Of a DNA stretch of 11,217 bases, positions 1 to 7,040 are shown piece after piece. The position numbers were made by a program, and so were the translations under genes. This DNA is from JBBKXR01 sp037969585 (GTDB taxonomy: Bacteria > Verrucomicrobiota > Verrucomicrobiia > Verrucomicrobiales > DEV007), in the NCBI GenBank assembly GCA_037969585.1, contig JBBKXR010000099.1, forward strand, positions 1-11,217, read 5' to 3'. Below the pieces are notes generated by a model, which saw only the letters and a program-made list of their open reading frames with translations, was not told where the DNA came from and did no database searches. Every line of letters starts with the position of its first letter. Within the stretch, counting starts at the first letter, position 1.

Positions 1-2
1 AG

Positions 3-32
3 GCAGCGGCTGCGGCTGCGGCTGCAGCTGCA
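3..32 (+). repeat. Low-complexity alanine-codon run (GCN)10
   Basis: Ten consecutive alanine codons (gca/gcg/gct mixed) open the window inside the rpsK extension. They are followed directly by GAA/AAG/AAA codons for a charged stretch. The mixed synonymous codons mean this is not a simple trinucleotide microsatellite. The run may extend to the left of the window. Confidence 0.8.
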
Positions 33-491
33 GAAGAAAAGAAGAAAGAAGACGACAGGCCGAAGACGGCTGCCGACATCTTTGCTGAGCTCGACCCCGA
101 CGAAGGTGGCGCACCGAAGATTCTTAAAGCCAAGGGCAGTAAGAACGTTCATGCGGGCATCGTCCACGTCTACGCTACTTTCAATAACACCATCGTATCC
201 GTCAGCGACATGAGCGGCAACGTTCTCGGCTGGTCGAGCGCTGGTAAGATGGGCTTTCGCGGTTCACGTAAGAGCACCGCTTATGCCGCTCAGTTGGTCT
301 CGCAGGATGCCTGCCGCCAAGCGATGGCGCACGGCTTGAAGTCCGCTGAAGTGCGCGTCAAAGGCCCCGGTGTTGGCCGTGAGTCAGCCGTGCGTGCCGT
401 TCAGGGATTGGGTGTCGATGTGACGCTGATCAAAGACGTCACTCCGATCCCGCACAATGGTTGCCGTCCGCCGAAAGCGCGTCGCGTTTAG
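3..491 (+). CDS. rpsK: Small ribosomal subunit protein uS11, 5' partial, with long N-terminal extension
   Basis: This is the platform protein of the 30S subunit, which binds 16S rRNA near the mRNA exit site. The reading frame is open at the left edge, so the true start lies outside the window; 162 residues are visible. The conserved core begins near visible residue 51 (AGIVHVYATFNNTIVSVSD) and continues through WSSAGKMGFRGSRKST, VKGPGVGRES and the family-typical C-terminus DVTPIPHNGCRPPKARRV. Before the core there are at least 50 residues: ten alanines, then a Glu/Lys-rich stretch, then an acidic segment (DIFAELDPDEGG). E. coli S11 has only about 18 residues there. The gene is followed 47 bases later by rpsD, the usual order in bacterial alpha operons. 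Identification is secure; the exact start cannot be seen. Confidence 0.97.
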   Translation, partial: AAAAAAAAAAEEKKKEDDRPKTAADIFAELDPDEGGAPKILKAKGSKNVHAGIVHVYATFNNTIVSVSDMSGNVLGWSSAGKMGFRGSRKSTAYAAQLVSQDACRQAMAHGLKSAEVRVKGPGVGRESAVRAVQGLGVDVTLIKDVTPIPHNGCRPPKARRV

Positions 492-538
492 CCTGCTGTT
501 TCGTTTTTCAATTTTTAGTTTTTCTACCAGACTTTACC

Positions 539-1150
539 ATGGCGAGATACACCGGTCCTACCGACAAAATCAGCCGTCGCTTCGGCGTCGCACTCTTCGG
601 TCCTTCGAAAGCGCTTGAGCGCCGCAACTACCCTCCGGGACCGCACGGTGTCCGCGCTGGACGTCGCAAGCGTTCTGACTACGCCGTTGCCCTTGCTGAA
701 AAGCAGAAGCTCCGCTTTCAATACGGGGTTCTTGAAAAACAATTCCGTCGCTACTTTGCTGAAGCTCAACGCCGCCGTGGTATCACGGGTGAAATCCTTC
801 TTGAGTTGCTTGAACTTCGTCTCGACAACGTCGCTTACCGTCTAGGTCTTGGTGGCACCCGTCGCGCATCGCGTCAGTTCGTCAATCACGGCCATGTGCA
901 GGTCAACGGTCGTCGCGTCGACATCGCTTCGTATCAGTGCAAGGCTGGTGACGTGATCACCATTTGCGAAGGCACTCGCTCGAAGCAACTCGCCATGCGT
1001 TTGCTTGACTCGACCCAGGCCCGTCCAGTTCTTGACTGGTTGACCTTGGATCGCGATGCCCTCACCGGCACGCTGACCCGCAAACCTGAGCGTCAGGAGA
1101 TCGATCCGCTCGTCAACGAGCAGTTGGTGGTCGAGCTTTACTCGCGTTAA
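539..1150 (+). CDS. rpsD: Small ribosomal subunit protein uS4
   Basis: This is a primary 16S rRNA-binding protein that nucleates assembly of the 30S body; in many bacteria it also represses its own operon. The 203-residue product has the usual length. It starts MARYTGPTDKISRRFG and shows the N-terminal domain landmark ERRNYPPGPHG (residues 27-37). The S4 RNA-binding domain covers about residues 90-155 (LELRLDNVAYRLGLGGTRRA, then VNHGHVQVNGRRV). The N-terminal domain has no cysteines, so this is the zinc-free (C-minus) type; the only Cys are C134 and C143. The frame stays open upstream of 539, but MARY is the family start and the upstream codons overlap rpsK. No Shine-Dalgarno sequence precedes 539, only a T-rich, pyrimidine-heavy spacer. 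rpoA, which often follows, is absent. Confidence 0.97.
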   Translation: MARYTGPTDKISRRFGVALFGPSKALERRNYPPGPHGVRAGRRKRSDYAVALAEKQKLRFQYGVLEKQFRRYFAEAQRRRGITGEILLELLELRLDNVAYRLGLGGTRRASRQFVNHGHVQVNGRRVDIASYQCKAGDVITICEGTRSKQLAMRLLDSTQARPVLDWLTLDRDALTGTLTRKPERQEIDPLVNEQLVVELYSR

Positions 1151-1471
1151 TCGCGGTCTTTTGATAGCGTTGGAGATGGTGTTCCGTTGGCGTGGATCGA
1201 ATCGATCGATTCCAGCCGGGAACCGCTGTCACGGCGCTTTCGGAGTACTTTGCGTCGAATTATCGACGGTCAAGGTGCTGATATCTCCGTCACTGCTTTA
1301 CAGTTGGTGACAAGAAAAGATGGGCGAAGGTTGTCTTTTCCGCGCAAGCCCGTTGAGAAAATCCTTTTAGACTGGCGAGCCTTCGCGTTATAAGATCCGC
1401 TCTGTTTGCAGTCCTGCTGCCTTTTTAAAATACCCCCTCGATATATCCTTTCGAATCAATCCGACGTCCTG
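1151..1471. other. Intergenic gap after rpsD with no convincing gene
   Basis: This stretch of 321 bases separates rpsD from the next gene. It holds one small open frame, 1187-1393, with a TTG start, 68 codons, an Arg-rich product and no recognisable domain or Shine-Dalgarno sequence; I do not call it a gene. A perfect 14-bp palindrome, GAATCGATCGATTC, lies at 1199-1212. The 3' part is AT-richer and holds weak -10-like strings, TATAAG at 1389-1394 and TAAAAT at 1426-1431, without a good -35 at the right spacing. A promoter for the gene at 1472 probably lies here but cannot be placed. No T-tailed hairpin terminator was seen after rpsD. Confidence 0.5.
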
Positions 1472-2308
1472 ATGAAGTTTCCTGCCCTCGCCGCCCTGTT
1501 TTCTGTTTCCGCTCTGACTCTCGCTCCGCTGACCGGCGCCGCTCAAGACGCAGGCGAGAGTGCCCGTGCATTGGTCGAAAAGCACAAAGCTGCTTTGGTG
1601 GTTATTTCCGCCAGTGGTAAGTTGCAGACGACCACCAGCGGCGATCCCTTGCCTGATCAGCCCCAGGTGCGTCGTACTCTGGGAGTGACTATCGATTCGA
1701 GTGGCCTGATCGTGGTGTCGAATTACGCGATCGATGCCAGCATCGATTTTGTCGGCCAACGTGCCAAACACGAGGACGCCGTGGTGAATATCGTCTCGGC
1801 AAAAATGGAGTTCACTAAAGTCGAGATCAGCTATGGCGATTCGACACGCATCCCCGGCACAGTCGTCTTACAGCGCCCTGAAGCGGATCTGGCTTTTATC
1901 ATGCCGGATGCAGGCGTTGCCAAACGTCTTGAGAAATCGAATTTCACCTACGTTGATCTGGCGGCTTTCAGTTCCGACGTGAAAATCGCCGACGAAGTGA
2001 TCGGTCTGTCGCGCTCGTCATTGGCTTTCGACTTTATGCCGACGGTTCTGGTCGGTCGCGTTACGGGTCTTTTTCGTGGAGATCGCACTTTTTACGTAAC
2101 ATCGGTAGGCACCGCTCATGGAGTGCCCGTGTTTGCCCTCGATGGCAGTCCCGTGGGCATCACTTTGGAGCGAATCAAAGACGGCAAACGCACCGGTTTG
2201 CTGGGCACGCTTTCTGCTGGTTCCGTGCAGGTACAGGCAAAGATGGCGGTCGATGCTGCCAAGTCCGGGGCAACGGCTCCTGCGCCTCCCGAAGGCGGCG
2301 AAAACTAA
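1472..2308 (+). CDS. Secreted trypsin/HtrA-like protein lacking the catalytic His and Ser (probable pseudoprotease)
   Basis: The 278-residue product begins with a signal peptide (residues 1 to about 25, MKFPALAALFSVSALTLAPL, likely cut near GAAQ). The rest follows the order of an S1C (HtrA/DegP-type) chymotrypsin fold. LGVTIDSSGLIVVSNYAID (70-88) matches the 'GSGVIIS-DGLIVTNNHVV' strand, but the catalytic His position is Tyr85. EADLAFIM (137-144) matches the 'DIAVLKV' strand and keeps Asp139. SVGTAHGVPVFALDGSPVGI (211-230) matches 'GNSGGPLVNLDGEVVGI', with Ala215/His216 where the nucleophile Ser-Gly should be. There is no PDZ domain; the C-terminus is a short Ala/Pro/Gly tail. I infer a non-proteolytic binding or scaffold protein exported to the periplasm. 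The start at 1472 was chosen because it begins the signal peptide; the frame opens earlier, at 1406. The next gene begins 33 bases downstream, so co-transcription is likely. The fold assignment is by motif, not alignment. Confidence 0.72.
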   Translation: MKFPALAALFSVSALTLAPLTGAAQDAGESARALVEKHKAALVVISASGKLQTTTSGDPLPDQPQVRRTLGVTIDSSGLIVVSNYAIDASIDFVGQRAKHEDAVVNIVSAKMEFTKVEISYGDSTRIPGTVVLQRPEADLAFIMPDAGVAKRLEKSNFTYVDLAAFSSDVKIADEVIGLSRSSLAFDFMPTVLVGRVTGLFRGDRTFYVTSVGTAHGVPVFALDGSPVGITLERIKDGKRTGLLGTLSAGSVQVQAKMAVDAAKSGATAPAPPEGGEN

Positions 2309-2341
2309 GCTCGTGGCTACCTGATTGCGTAGTCGACAGTA

Positions 2342-3382
2342 ATGGCGTCTTGCTCTTCGCTTGCGCCGATGTTGAAGCAACGATTCCAGTCCCACGCAGC
2401 CCGCAGTATGTCGGGTCTTATGCGCCGCAGAGCCTGTCTGAGTGCAATCGGCGCTCTGCTGGTCGGGACATTATTGACCACGTCGGCAGAGGCTCAGCAG
2501 AAAAGCAGTGACTCCCTGTTGGAGTTGAAAAAGGACGATCGCGTCGTCTTGATCGGCAATACCTTCGCCGAACGGTTACAGCATTTCGGCCAGTTCGAGA
2601 TTCGGCTGCAACTCGCGAAGCCCGAGTTGAATCTAACGCTGCGCAACATGGGCTGGAGTGCGGACGAGGTAGATCTGATGCCGCGTCCGCTCGATTTCGG
2701 TGAACTGGAGGATCACCTCGCTGACAAAAAAGCCAGCGTCATCCTGATGTGCTACGGTGCCAACGAGTCGTTTGACGGTAAGGCGGGACTCGAAGACTTC
2801 CGTGCAGGCATGACCGAGTTACTGGGGCGGCTGAAGGGCAAGGATTTCGATGGACGTGGCGCCGTGCGACTGGTGATGATTTCTCCGACGGCTCACGAAA
2901 AATTGCCGGCACCGTTTCCCGATCCTCGAGAACGCAATGCGATGCTCGAGATCTATACCCACGAGATGGCGACTTTTGCCGAGAGCAACAGCCTGCCCTT
3001 CGTCGATCTTTTCCATCCAACGCTGAACTTGATGGCGGAGCACCCAGACACGCAGTTCACCATCAATGGTATCCATTTTAACAACCAAGGTTACGCCATC
3101 GTCGCTGACGTTCTCGCTGGCAAGCTGGGGCTGCAGATTCCCAAGGTCGAGACTTCGATCGAGCCGCTGCGTCAATTGGTGGTCGAAAAGAACAAGCAGT
3201 TCTTTTTCCGCTGGCGCCCGATCAATGGTGAGTACGTCTACGGTCGGCGCAAAGAGCCGTTCGGTGTCGTCAGTTACCCGCCGGAAATGGCCGAACTCGA
3301 TCGCCTCACGGCAGAGCTCGACGGCAAGATCCACGCCGAGGCTGATCGCTTGAACGCGGACGCCAAGAAGGAGGGAAAATAA
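2342..3382 (+). CDS. Secreted SGNH/GDSL-like protein with altered active site (PVC type)
   Basis: The 346-residue product has an SGNH-hydrolase layout after a signal peptide. Block I is VVLIGNTFAERLQHFGQFE (68-86), so the usual G-D-S is G72-N73-T74. Block III is CYGANES (137-143), keeping an Asn (N141) for the oxyanion hole. Block V is INGIHFNNQGY (241-251), keeping His245 but with Asn242 where the Asp of D-x-x-H is expected. A C-terminal segment (NKQFFFRWRPINGEYVYGRR, 284-303) is typical of this PVC subfamily, often found beside or fused to 'membrane-bound dehydrogenase' propellers. Either it uses Thr as nucleophile or it no longer hydrolyses esters. Start choice: 2342 gives the longest form, but the internal ATGs at 2408 and 2420 place the signal peptide (MRRRACLSAIGALLVGTLL) better; no Shine-Dalgarno sequence settles it. 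The stop is one base before the next start, so the two genes are almost certainly one operon. Confidence 0.8.
   Translation: MASCSSLAPMLKQRFQSHAARSMSGLMRRRACLSAIGALLVGTLLTTSAEAQQKSSDSLLELKKDDRVVLIGNTFAERLQHFGQFEIRLQLAKPELNLTLRNMGWSADEVDLMPRPLDFGELEDHLADKKASVILMCYGANESFDGKAGLEDFRAGMTELLGRLKGKDFDGRGAVRLVMISPTAHEKLPAPFPDPRERNAMLEIYTHEMATFAESNSLPFVDLFHPTLNLMAEHPDTQFTINGIHFNNQGYAIVADVLAGKLGLQIPKVETSIEPLRQLVVEKNKQFFFRWRPINGEYVYGRRKEPFGVVSYPPEMAELDRLTAELDGKIHAEADRLNADAKKEGK
3368..3375 (+). promoter_or_regulatory. Strong Shine-Dalgarno sequence at the internal operon start (AAGGAGGG)
   Basis: AAGGAGGG lies inside the last codons of the SGNH-like gene, with GGAGG ending nine bases before the ATG at 3384. 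It fixes the start of the propeller/cupredoxin gene and indicates translational coupling across the one-base gap. It is the only strong Shine-Dalgarno sequence ahead of any start in this window. Confidence 0.85.
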
Positions 3383-3383
3383 C

Positions 3384-6254
3384 ATGAAGCGCACCAGCAT
3401 CATCACCAACCGTTCACATTTTCTCGGCCTGCTCGCGGCGAGCGGGTTGTTCGCGTTCGCATCAGCAAGCGTCGTTCAGGCGACGGACCTTGTCGGCGGT
3501 GCCGCGCCCGTGTTGCTTTCACCCGAAGAGGCGATCAAGACCTTTACCCTCGATCCGGATTATCAGATCAATCTCTACGCTTCCGAAGTTGATTTTCCGT
3601 TGAACAGTCCGGCGGCGATGACCTTCGATGCCCATGGTCGTCTGTGGGTGGCGAACATCCCGTCGCAGCCACACGCCAAACCCGGCGTGCCGACCAAGGA
3701 CTCGATCGTCATTCTCGAAGACACCGACAAGAACGGTGTCGCTGACAAGTCGACGGTGTTTCACGATGACCTCTATCTGCCGATGGGCTTCGGATTCACC
3801 AACAATGGTCGCGAAGTGTACGCTGTGTCCGAGCCCGACCTGATGCGTCTGAGCGACGAGGACGGCGATGGCGTCGCCGACAAAAAGGAGTTCCTCATGC
3901 ACGGTTGGGGAACGGAAGACAATCATCACGTTATCTCTGCGTTCCAGTGGAGCCCGGACGGACGCTTGCACTTCGGTCAGGGCTTGTTTTTGAACACCCA
4001 GGTCGAAACTCCGTACGGTCCGGTGCGCGCTCATGAGGCCGCCACGTTTCGTTTCGATCCCCGCGATCAGCGTCTGTCGGTCTACGCATCCTACGGATGG
4101 TCAAATGTGTGGGGCATGGTCTTTGATCGATGGGGCAGCCCAATGCTGGCCGATGCCTCGCCTGGCTTGAACTACTGGATGGATCACACCACCTCGAACT
4201 TCACCTATCCGAAGCCGAACAAGTACAAGACCTATGACGAGGAGGGCGGATCGATTAGTTTTACACCGCCCGGGCGTCGCCCTTCGTGTGGCAATGAATT
4301 GCTCGATTCAGCACACTTTCCGGAAGACGTGCGCGGCTGGTACCTGACCACGCAGATGAAAGGCTGGCACGGCATTCGCTGGTACCAGCTCGAAGAGGAG
4401 GGTTCGGGCGTAAAAACCACCCAACCGAAGGCGACCGATGCCTCGGAGAACGAAATGCTGTCCTGCTCCGATATCATTTTTCGACCGGTGGCCCTACAGA
4501 TCGGTCCCGATGGCGCGCTCTACATGCTCGACTACTACAACCCGATCGTCGGCCATACGACCTACAACTTTCGCGATCCCCGTCACATCAAAACTTACGG
4601 TCGAGTCTGGCGCATCACTCACAAGACCCGTCCGCTCGACTGGCAGCCCGAGATCGTCGGCCGTCCGATCCCCGAGCTTCTAGAGTTGCTGACCGCGACC
4701 AATTCCCGCACCGTCTATCACGCGCGTCGTGAAATTCAGGAGCGTCCTGCGGACGAAATTCTTGCTGCCACCGACGCTTGGTTCGCTGCTAAAAAGGCCG
4801 ACGCTGACGGCTACGAAAAAGACCGCGTCGAAGCCCTATGGATGCATCAGAGTGCCAATGATTACGACTTCGATCTTCTCAAGTCAGTTCTCGGTTCAAA
4901 ATCCGCGGACGCCCGGAGCGCCGGCCTGCGCACGCTTCGCTACTGGCAGGAGCACATGTCCGGTGAAGATTCACTGGCTCTCTACGCTGCCGCCGTCGAG
5001 GACGAAAATCAACGTTGCCGCCTCAATGCCGTTACCGGTTTGAGTTATCATCGGTCACCCGAAGCCGCTCTCAAGGTTGCCACCAAAGTGCTCGATCGCG
5101 AAATGGATCACGGACTGATCCATGCAACCCGCGAAGTTTTTCTGCACCTCACCAACGTCGCCGGCTCCTCGCTGCCTGCTGTCGAGGAATTCCTGTTGCC
5201 CTTCCGCGAGGACAGCGAACTGCTCGAGTTCGAATTGACCGAAACCGTTGCCACTGAAATCCTCGGTCGCAAAGCAACGGCAAACGGCATCACCGCCGAG
5301 AGCCATCGCAAAGCCCTCGCCGTATTAGCTGGAGGCGCCGACGCCGCGCTGAATGAGGCTCTCAAGAAGATTTCGGAACCGGCATCGAGTTCGGACCCGC
5401 AATTGCTGGTTCTTTCATCAACCGTTGTGGCCTGGCCGGCCGCCGAGGTGGCAGCCCATGAAGACCTGTTCCGTAAGGCCATCACTGACGGCAAAAATCC
5501 GTCCGCCAAAGTCATCGCCGAAGCCGCGTTGTATCGCGCAGGTGTCATCACCGAAGCGGCGCAAACTAAAGCCGCGCCATCGACGGTCGCCTTCGCCGCC
5601 GCGCTTGCGGGTCGAGGTAAAGTTCCCGAGTCATTGTTCCCGCTGGTAGCCAGCCTGATGGATAAGAAAAATCCAGTCAATCTGCACGACGCAGCTATCA
5701 AGGCCTTGCCGCTGTTCCCGACGCACGATGCCGAAGCGCTCAAACTGCTGGCCGAAACGGCCGACCACTATGCCGAACAAGGTAACCTGACAGTGTCCTT
5801 TGCCGCGCTTGAAGCGATGCAACGAATTCCCAAGAGCGTCTGGCCTCCCGAATACGACAACCGCATCGTCAACGTCATCCGCATTAATGCCACCGCCGAC
5901 TTGCGCTTCGATCCAGCCGAAGTAAGCGTCAAAGCCGGCAGCGCCGTTCAACTGACCTTCTTCAATCCCGACAGTATGTATCACAATCTGGCGATCATCG
6001 AGAAAGGCTCGCTCGATGACATCGGTCTGAAAGCCGATATGATGGCAGGTGATCCCGACGGACTGAAAAAGAACTACATCCCCGACGATCCACGAGTGCT
6101 GCACGCCACGCCGCAGATCACGCTCGGCCCCGGACTGGCGCGTTCACACGCCATGGTTTTCTACGCCCCCGAAGAGCCCGGCGACTACCCTTACATCTGC
6201 ACCTTCCCCGGTCACTGGCGTGCCATGAAAGGCGTACTTCACGTGGTTGAGTAG
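3384..6254 (+). CDS. Secreted PVC-type putative dehydrogenase: beta-propeller + HEAT-like repeats + azurin-type copper domain
   Basis: The 956-residue product starts with a signal peptide (1 to about 33, ending VVQAT). Residues 45-415 form a sorbosone-dehydrogenase-like propeller of the PVC 'putative membrane-bound dehydrogenase' family (TIGR02604 type). It shows SPEEAIKTFTLDPDYQINLY, MTFDAHGRLWVAN and IGPDGALYMLDYYNP. Two Ca-loop-like segments sit in it: DTDKNGVAD (113-121) and DEDGDGVADKKE (158-169). Residues of about 430-820 are helical and Ala/Leu-rich, like HEAT repeats. Residues 830-956 form a type-1 copper domain with His867 (MYHNLAI) and C939-TFPG-H944-WRA-M948, the C-x4-H-x3-M spacing of azurin. 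No CxxCH haem motif is present anywhere, although many relatives carry a C-terminal cytochrome c. It probably oxidises an unknown, perhaps sugar-like, substrate and passes electrons to copper. It is coupled to the SGNH-like gene upstream. Confidence 0.85.
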   Translation: MKRTSIITNRSHFLGLLAASGLFAFASASVVQATDLVGGAAPVLLSPEEAIKTFTLDPDYQINLYASEVDFPLNSPAAMTFDAHGRLWVANIPSQPHAKPGVPTKDSIVILEDTDKNGVADKSTVFHDDLYLPMGFGFTNNGREVYAVSEPDLMRLSDEDGDGVADKKEFLMHGWGTEDNHHVISAFQWSPDGRLHFGQGLFLNTQVETPYGPVRAHEAATFRFDPRDQRLSVYASYGWSNVWGMVFDRWGSPMLADASPGLNYWMDHTTSNFTYPKPNKYKTYDEEGGSISFTPPGRRPSCGNELLDSAHFPEDVRGWYLTTQMKGWHGIRWYQLEEEGSGVKTTQPKATDASENEMLSCSDIIFRPVALQIGPDGALYMLDYYNPIVGHTTYNFRDPRHIKTYGRVWRITHKTRPLDWQPEIVGRPIPELLELLTATNSRTVYHARREIQERPADEILAATDAWFAAKKADADGYEKDRVEALWMHQSANDYDFDLLKSVLGSKSADARSAGLRTLRYWQEHMSGEDSLALYAAAVEDENQRCRLNAVTGLSYHRSPEAALKVATKVLDREMDHGLIHATREVFLHLTNVAGSSLPAVEEFLLPFREDSELLEFELTETVATEILGRKATANGITAESHRKALAVLAGGADAALNEALKKISEPASSSDPQLLVLSSTVVAWPAAEVAAHEDLFRKAITDGKNPSAKVIAEAALYRAGVITEAAQTKAAPSTVAFAAALAGRGKVPESLFPLVASLMDKKNPVNLHDAAIKALPLFPTHDAEALKLLAETADHYAEQGNLTVSFAALEAMQRIPKSVWPPEYDNRIVNVIRINATADLRFDPAEVSVKAGSAVQLTFFNPDSMYHNLAIIEKGSLDDIGLKADMMAGDPDGLKKNYIPDDPRVLHATPQITLGPGLARSHAMVFYAPEEPGDYPYICTFPGHWRAMKGVLHVVE

Positions 6255-6259
6255 TGGGG

Positions 6260-6347
6260 TAGCTGCGAGCGTCAGCGAGTGGCAACGAGTGGCAACGTCG
6301 CGCGCACATATCTCGTCCAGCCGACCACTCGCTGACGCTCGCAGCTA
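6260..6347. repeat. 88-bp inverted-repeat element (REPIN/MITE-like), 23-bp perfect arms
   Basis: The arms at 6260-6282 and 6325-6347 are perfect reverse complements (left arm begins TAGCTGCGAGCGTCAGCG), separated by a 42-base loop. The loop contains a 10-bp tandem duplication of CGAGTGGCAA (6276-6285 and 6286-6295) and CTCGTCCA at 6312-6319. The element fills the gap between two convergent genes: the left arm begins six bases after one stop codon, and the right arm contains the TAG stop of the minus-strand glycosyltransferase. RNA from either direction would fold into a long stem, so it may separate the two transcripts, but there is no T-run typical of an intrinsic terminator. The look is that of a dispersed REP-type palindrome, which only a genome search can show. 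Confidence 0.75.
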
Positions 6348-7040
6348 GCGTCGTCCAGTTCGCCAGTTACTCCAGCCTTGTTCCTTCATCCACGCCTTCA
6401 CGAAGCGTCGATCGCGCCGGATCTGTTCGCGGGCCCCGAGCCGAACGAAGCGCCGAGCGGAACCAATCACCGGTCCCGGCAGAGTGATGACCTTTCCCAA
6501 TTCTCGAAGGCGCAGCGAAAAATCGAGATCTTCGGCAACATCCAGCGTCTCGTTGAATCCGCCCAGCGCCTCGAACGCCGACCGACGAACGAACATCGCC
6601 TGATCGCCGTAGAAGTATCGGGAAATACGACCGCGCTGATCGGCAACGAAGGATGACCAGCCCAGGTAAATCGAAGACGGAGCGAAGCGCCGGCAAAAGC
6701 CACCGCCTTGAATTCCAGGATTCTCCATCGCAGAAGCTAAAACTGACAACGATGCCGGCTGAATCCTCGTATCGGCATGTACGAACCACAACACTTCGGC
6801 GTCCGTCGCGCCTACCCCGAGATTGAGCTGATGAGCTCGTTGTTGGCGCTCACTGACGATGACCCGGCAGCCGAAGCTTTTCGCAATCGTTACAGAATCG
6901 TCGGCGCTGCCGCCATCGACGACGATCATTTCGACCGAATCGTCTGTCACGACCTGCTGTGCCCCCACCAATGCCTCCAACGTCGCCGGCAAATGCTCCG
7001 CCTCATTGAGGCAGGGAATGATGACAGCGATCCCGGGCAT
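6345..7040 (-). CDS. Family 2 glycosyltransferase, TIGR04283-like
   Basis: The 231-residue product is a GT-A fold glycosyltransferase that moves a sugar from a nucleotide donor. Visible landmarks are VIIPCLNEAEHLPATLEAL (6-24), the donor-binding VVDGGSADDS (40-49), the metal-binding HADT (88-91), GGGFCRRF (112-119), YGDQAMFVRRSAFEALGGF (144-162) and the acceptor-side motif EDLDFSLRLRELG (170-182). The GGGFCRRF and YGDQ...LGGF pair is typical of the TIGR04283 group ('rSAM/selenodomain-associated transferase 2'). Some members act in arsenosugar synthesis, but no radical-SAM or arsenic gene is visible here. I chose the ATG at 7040 (MPGIAVIIP) over the upstream GTG at 7106, because family members start just before VIIP and the longer form would run into the neighbour's promoter. 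The stop codon lies in the inverted-repeat arm. Confidence 0.85.
   Translation of the reverse strand: MPGIAVIIPCLNEAEHLPATLEALVGAQQVVTDDSVEMIVVDGGSADDSVTIAKSFGCRVIVSERQQRAHQLNLGVGATDAEVLWFVHADTRIQPASLSVLASAMENPGIQGGGFCRRFAPSSIYLGWSSFVADQRGRISRYFYGDQAMFVRRSAFEALGGFNETLDVAEDLDFSLRLRELGKVITLPGPVIGSARRFVRLGAREQIRRDRRFVKAWMKEQGWSNWRTGRR

Noticed and set aside
1199..1212. 14-bp perfect palindrome GAATCGATCGATTC as an operator
   Set aside because: GATCGA/TCGATC strings are frequent throughout the window, so a palindrome built from them is weak evidence for a protein-binding site.
1187..1393. 68-codon open frame with TTG start in the gap after rpsD
   Set aside because: It has no recognisable domain, no Shine-Dalgarno sequence and a weak start codon; frames of this length arise by chance. 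It is described in the gap entry instead of being called a gene.
1388..1771. Minus-strand open frame of 127 codons over the pseudoprotease gene
   Set aside because: The plus strand encodes a signal peptide and conserved protease-fold motifs; the antisense frame has no recognisable features.
5108..5743. Long minus-strand open frame (211 codons) inside the propeller gene
   Set aside because: Its Ser/Ala-rich product is the antisense shadow of the GC-rich helical region of the large gene, and it has no domain or start context.
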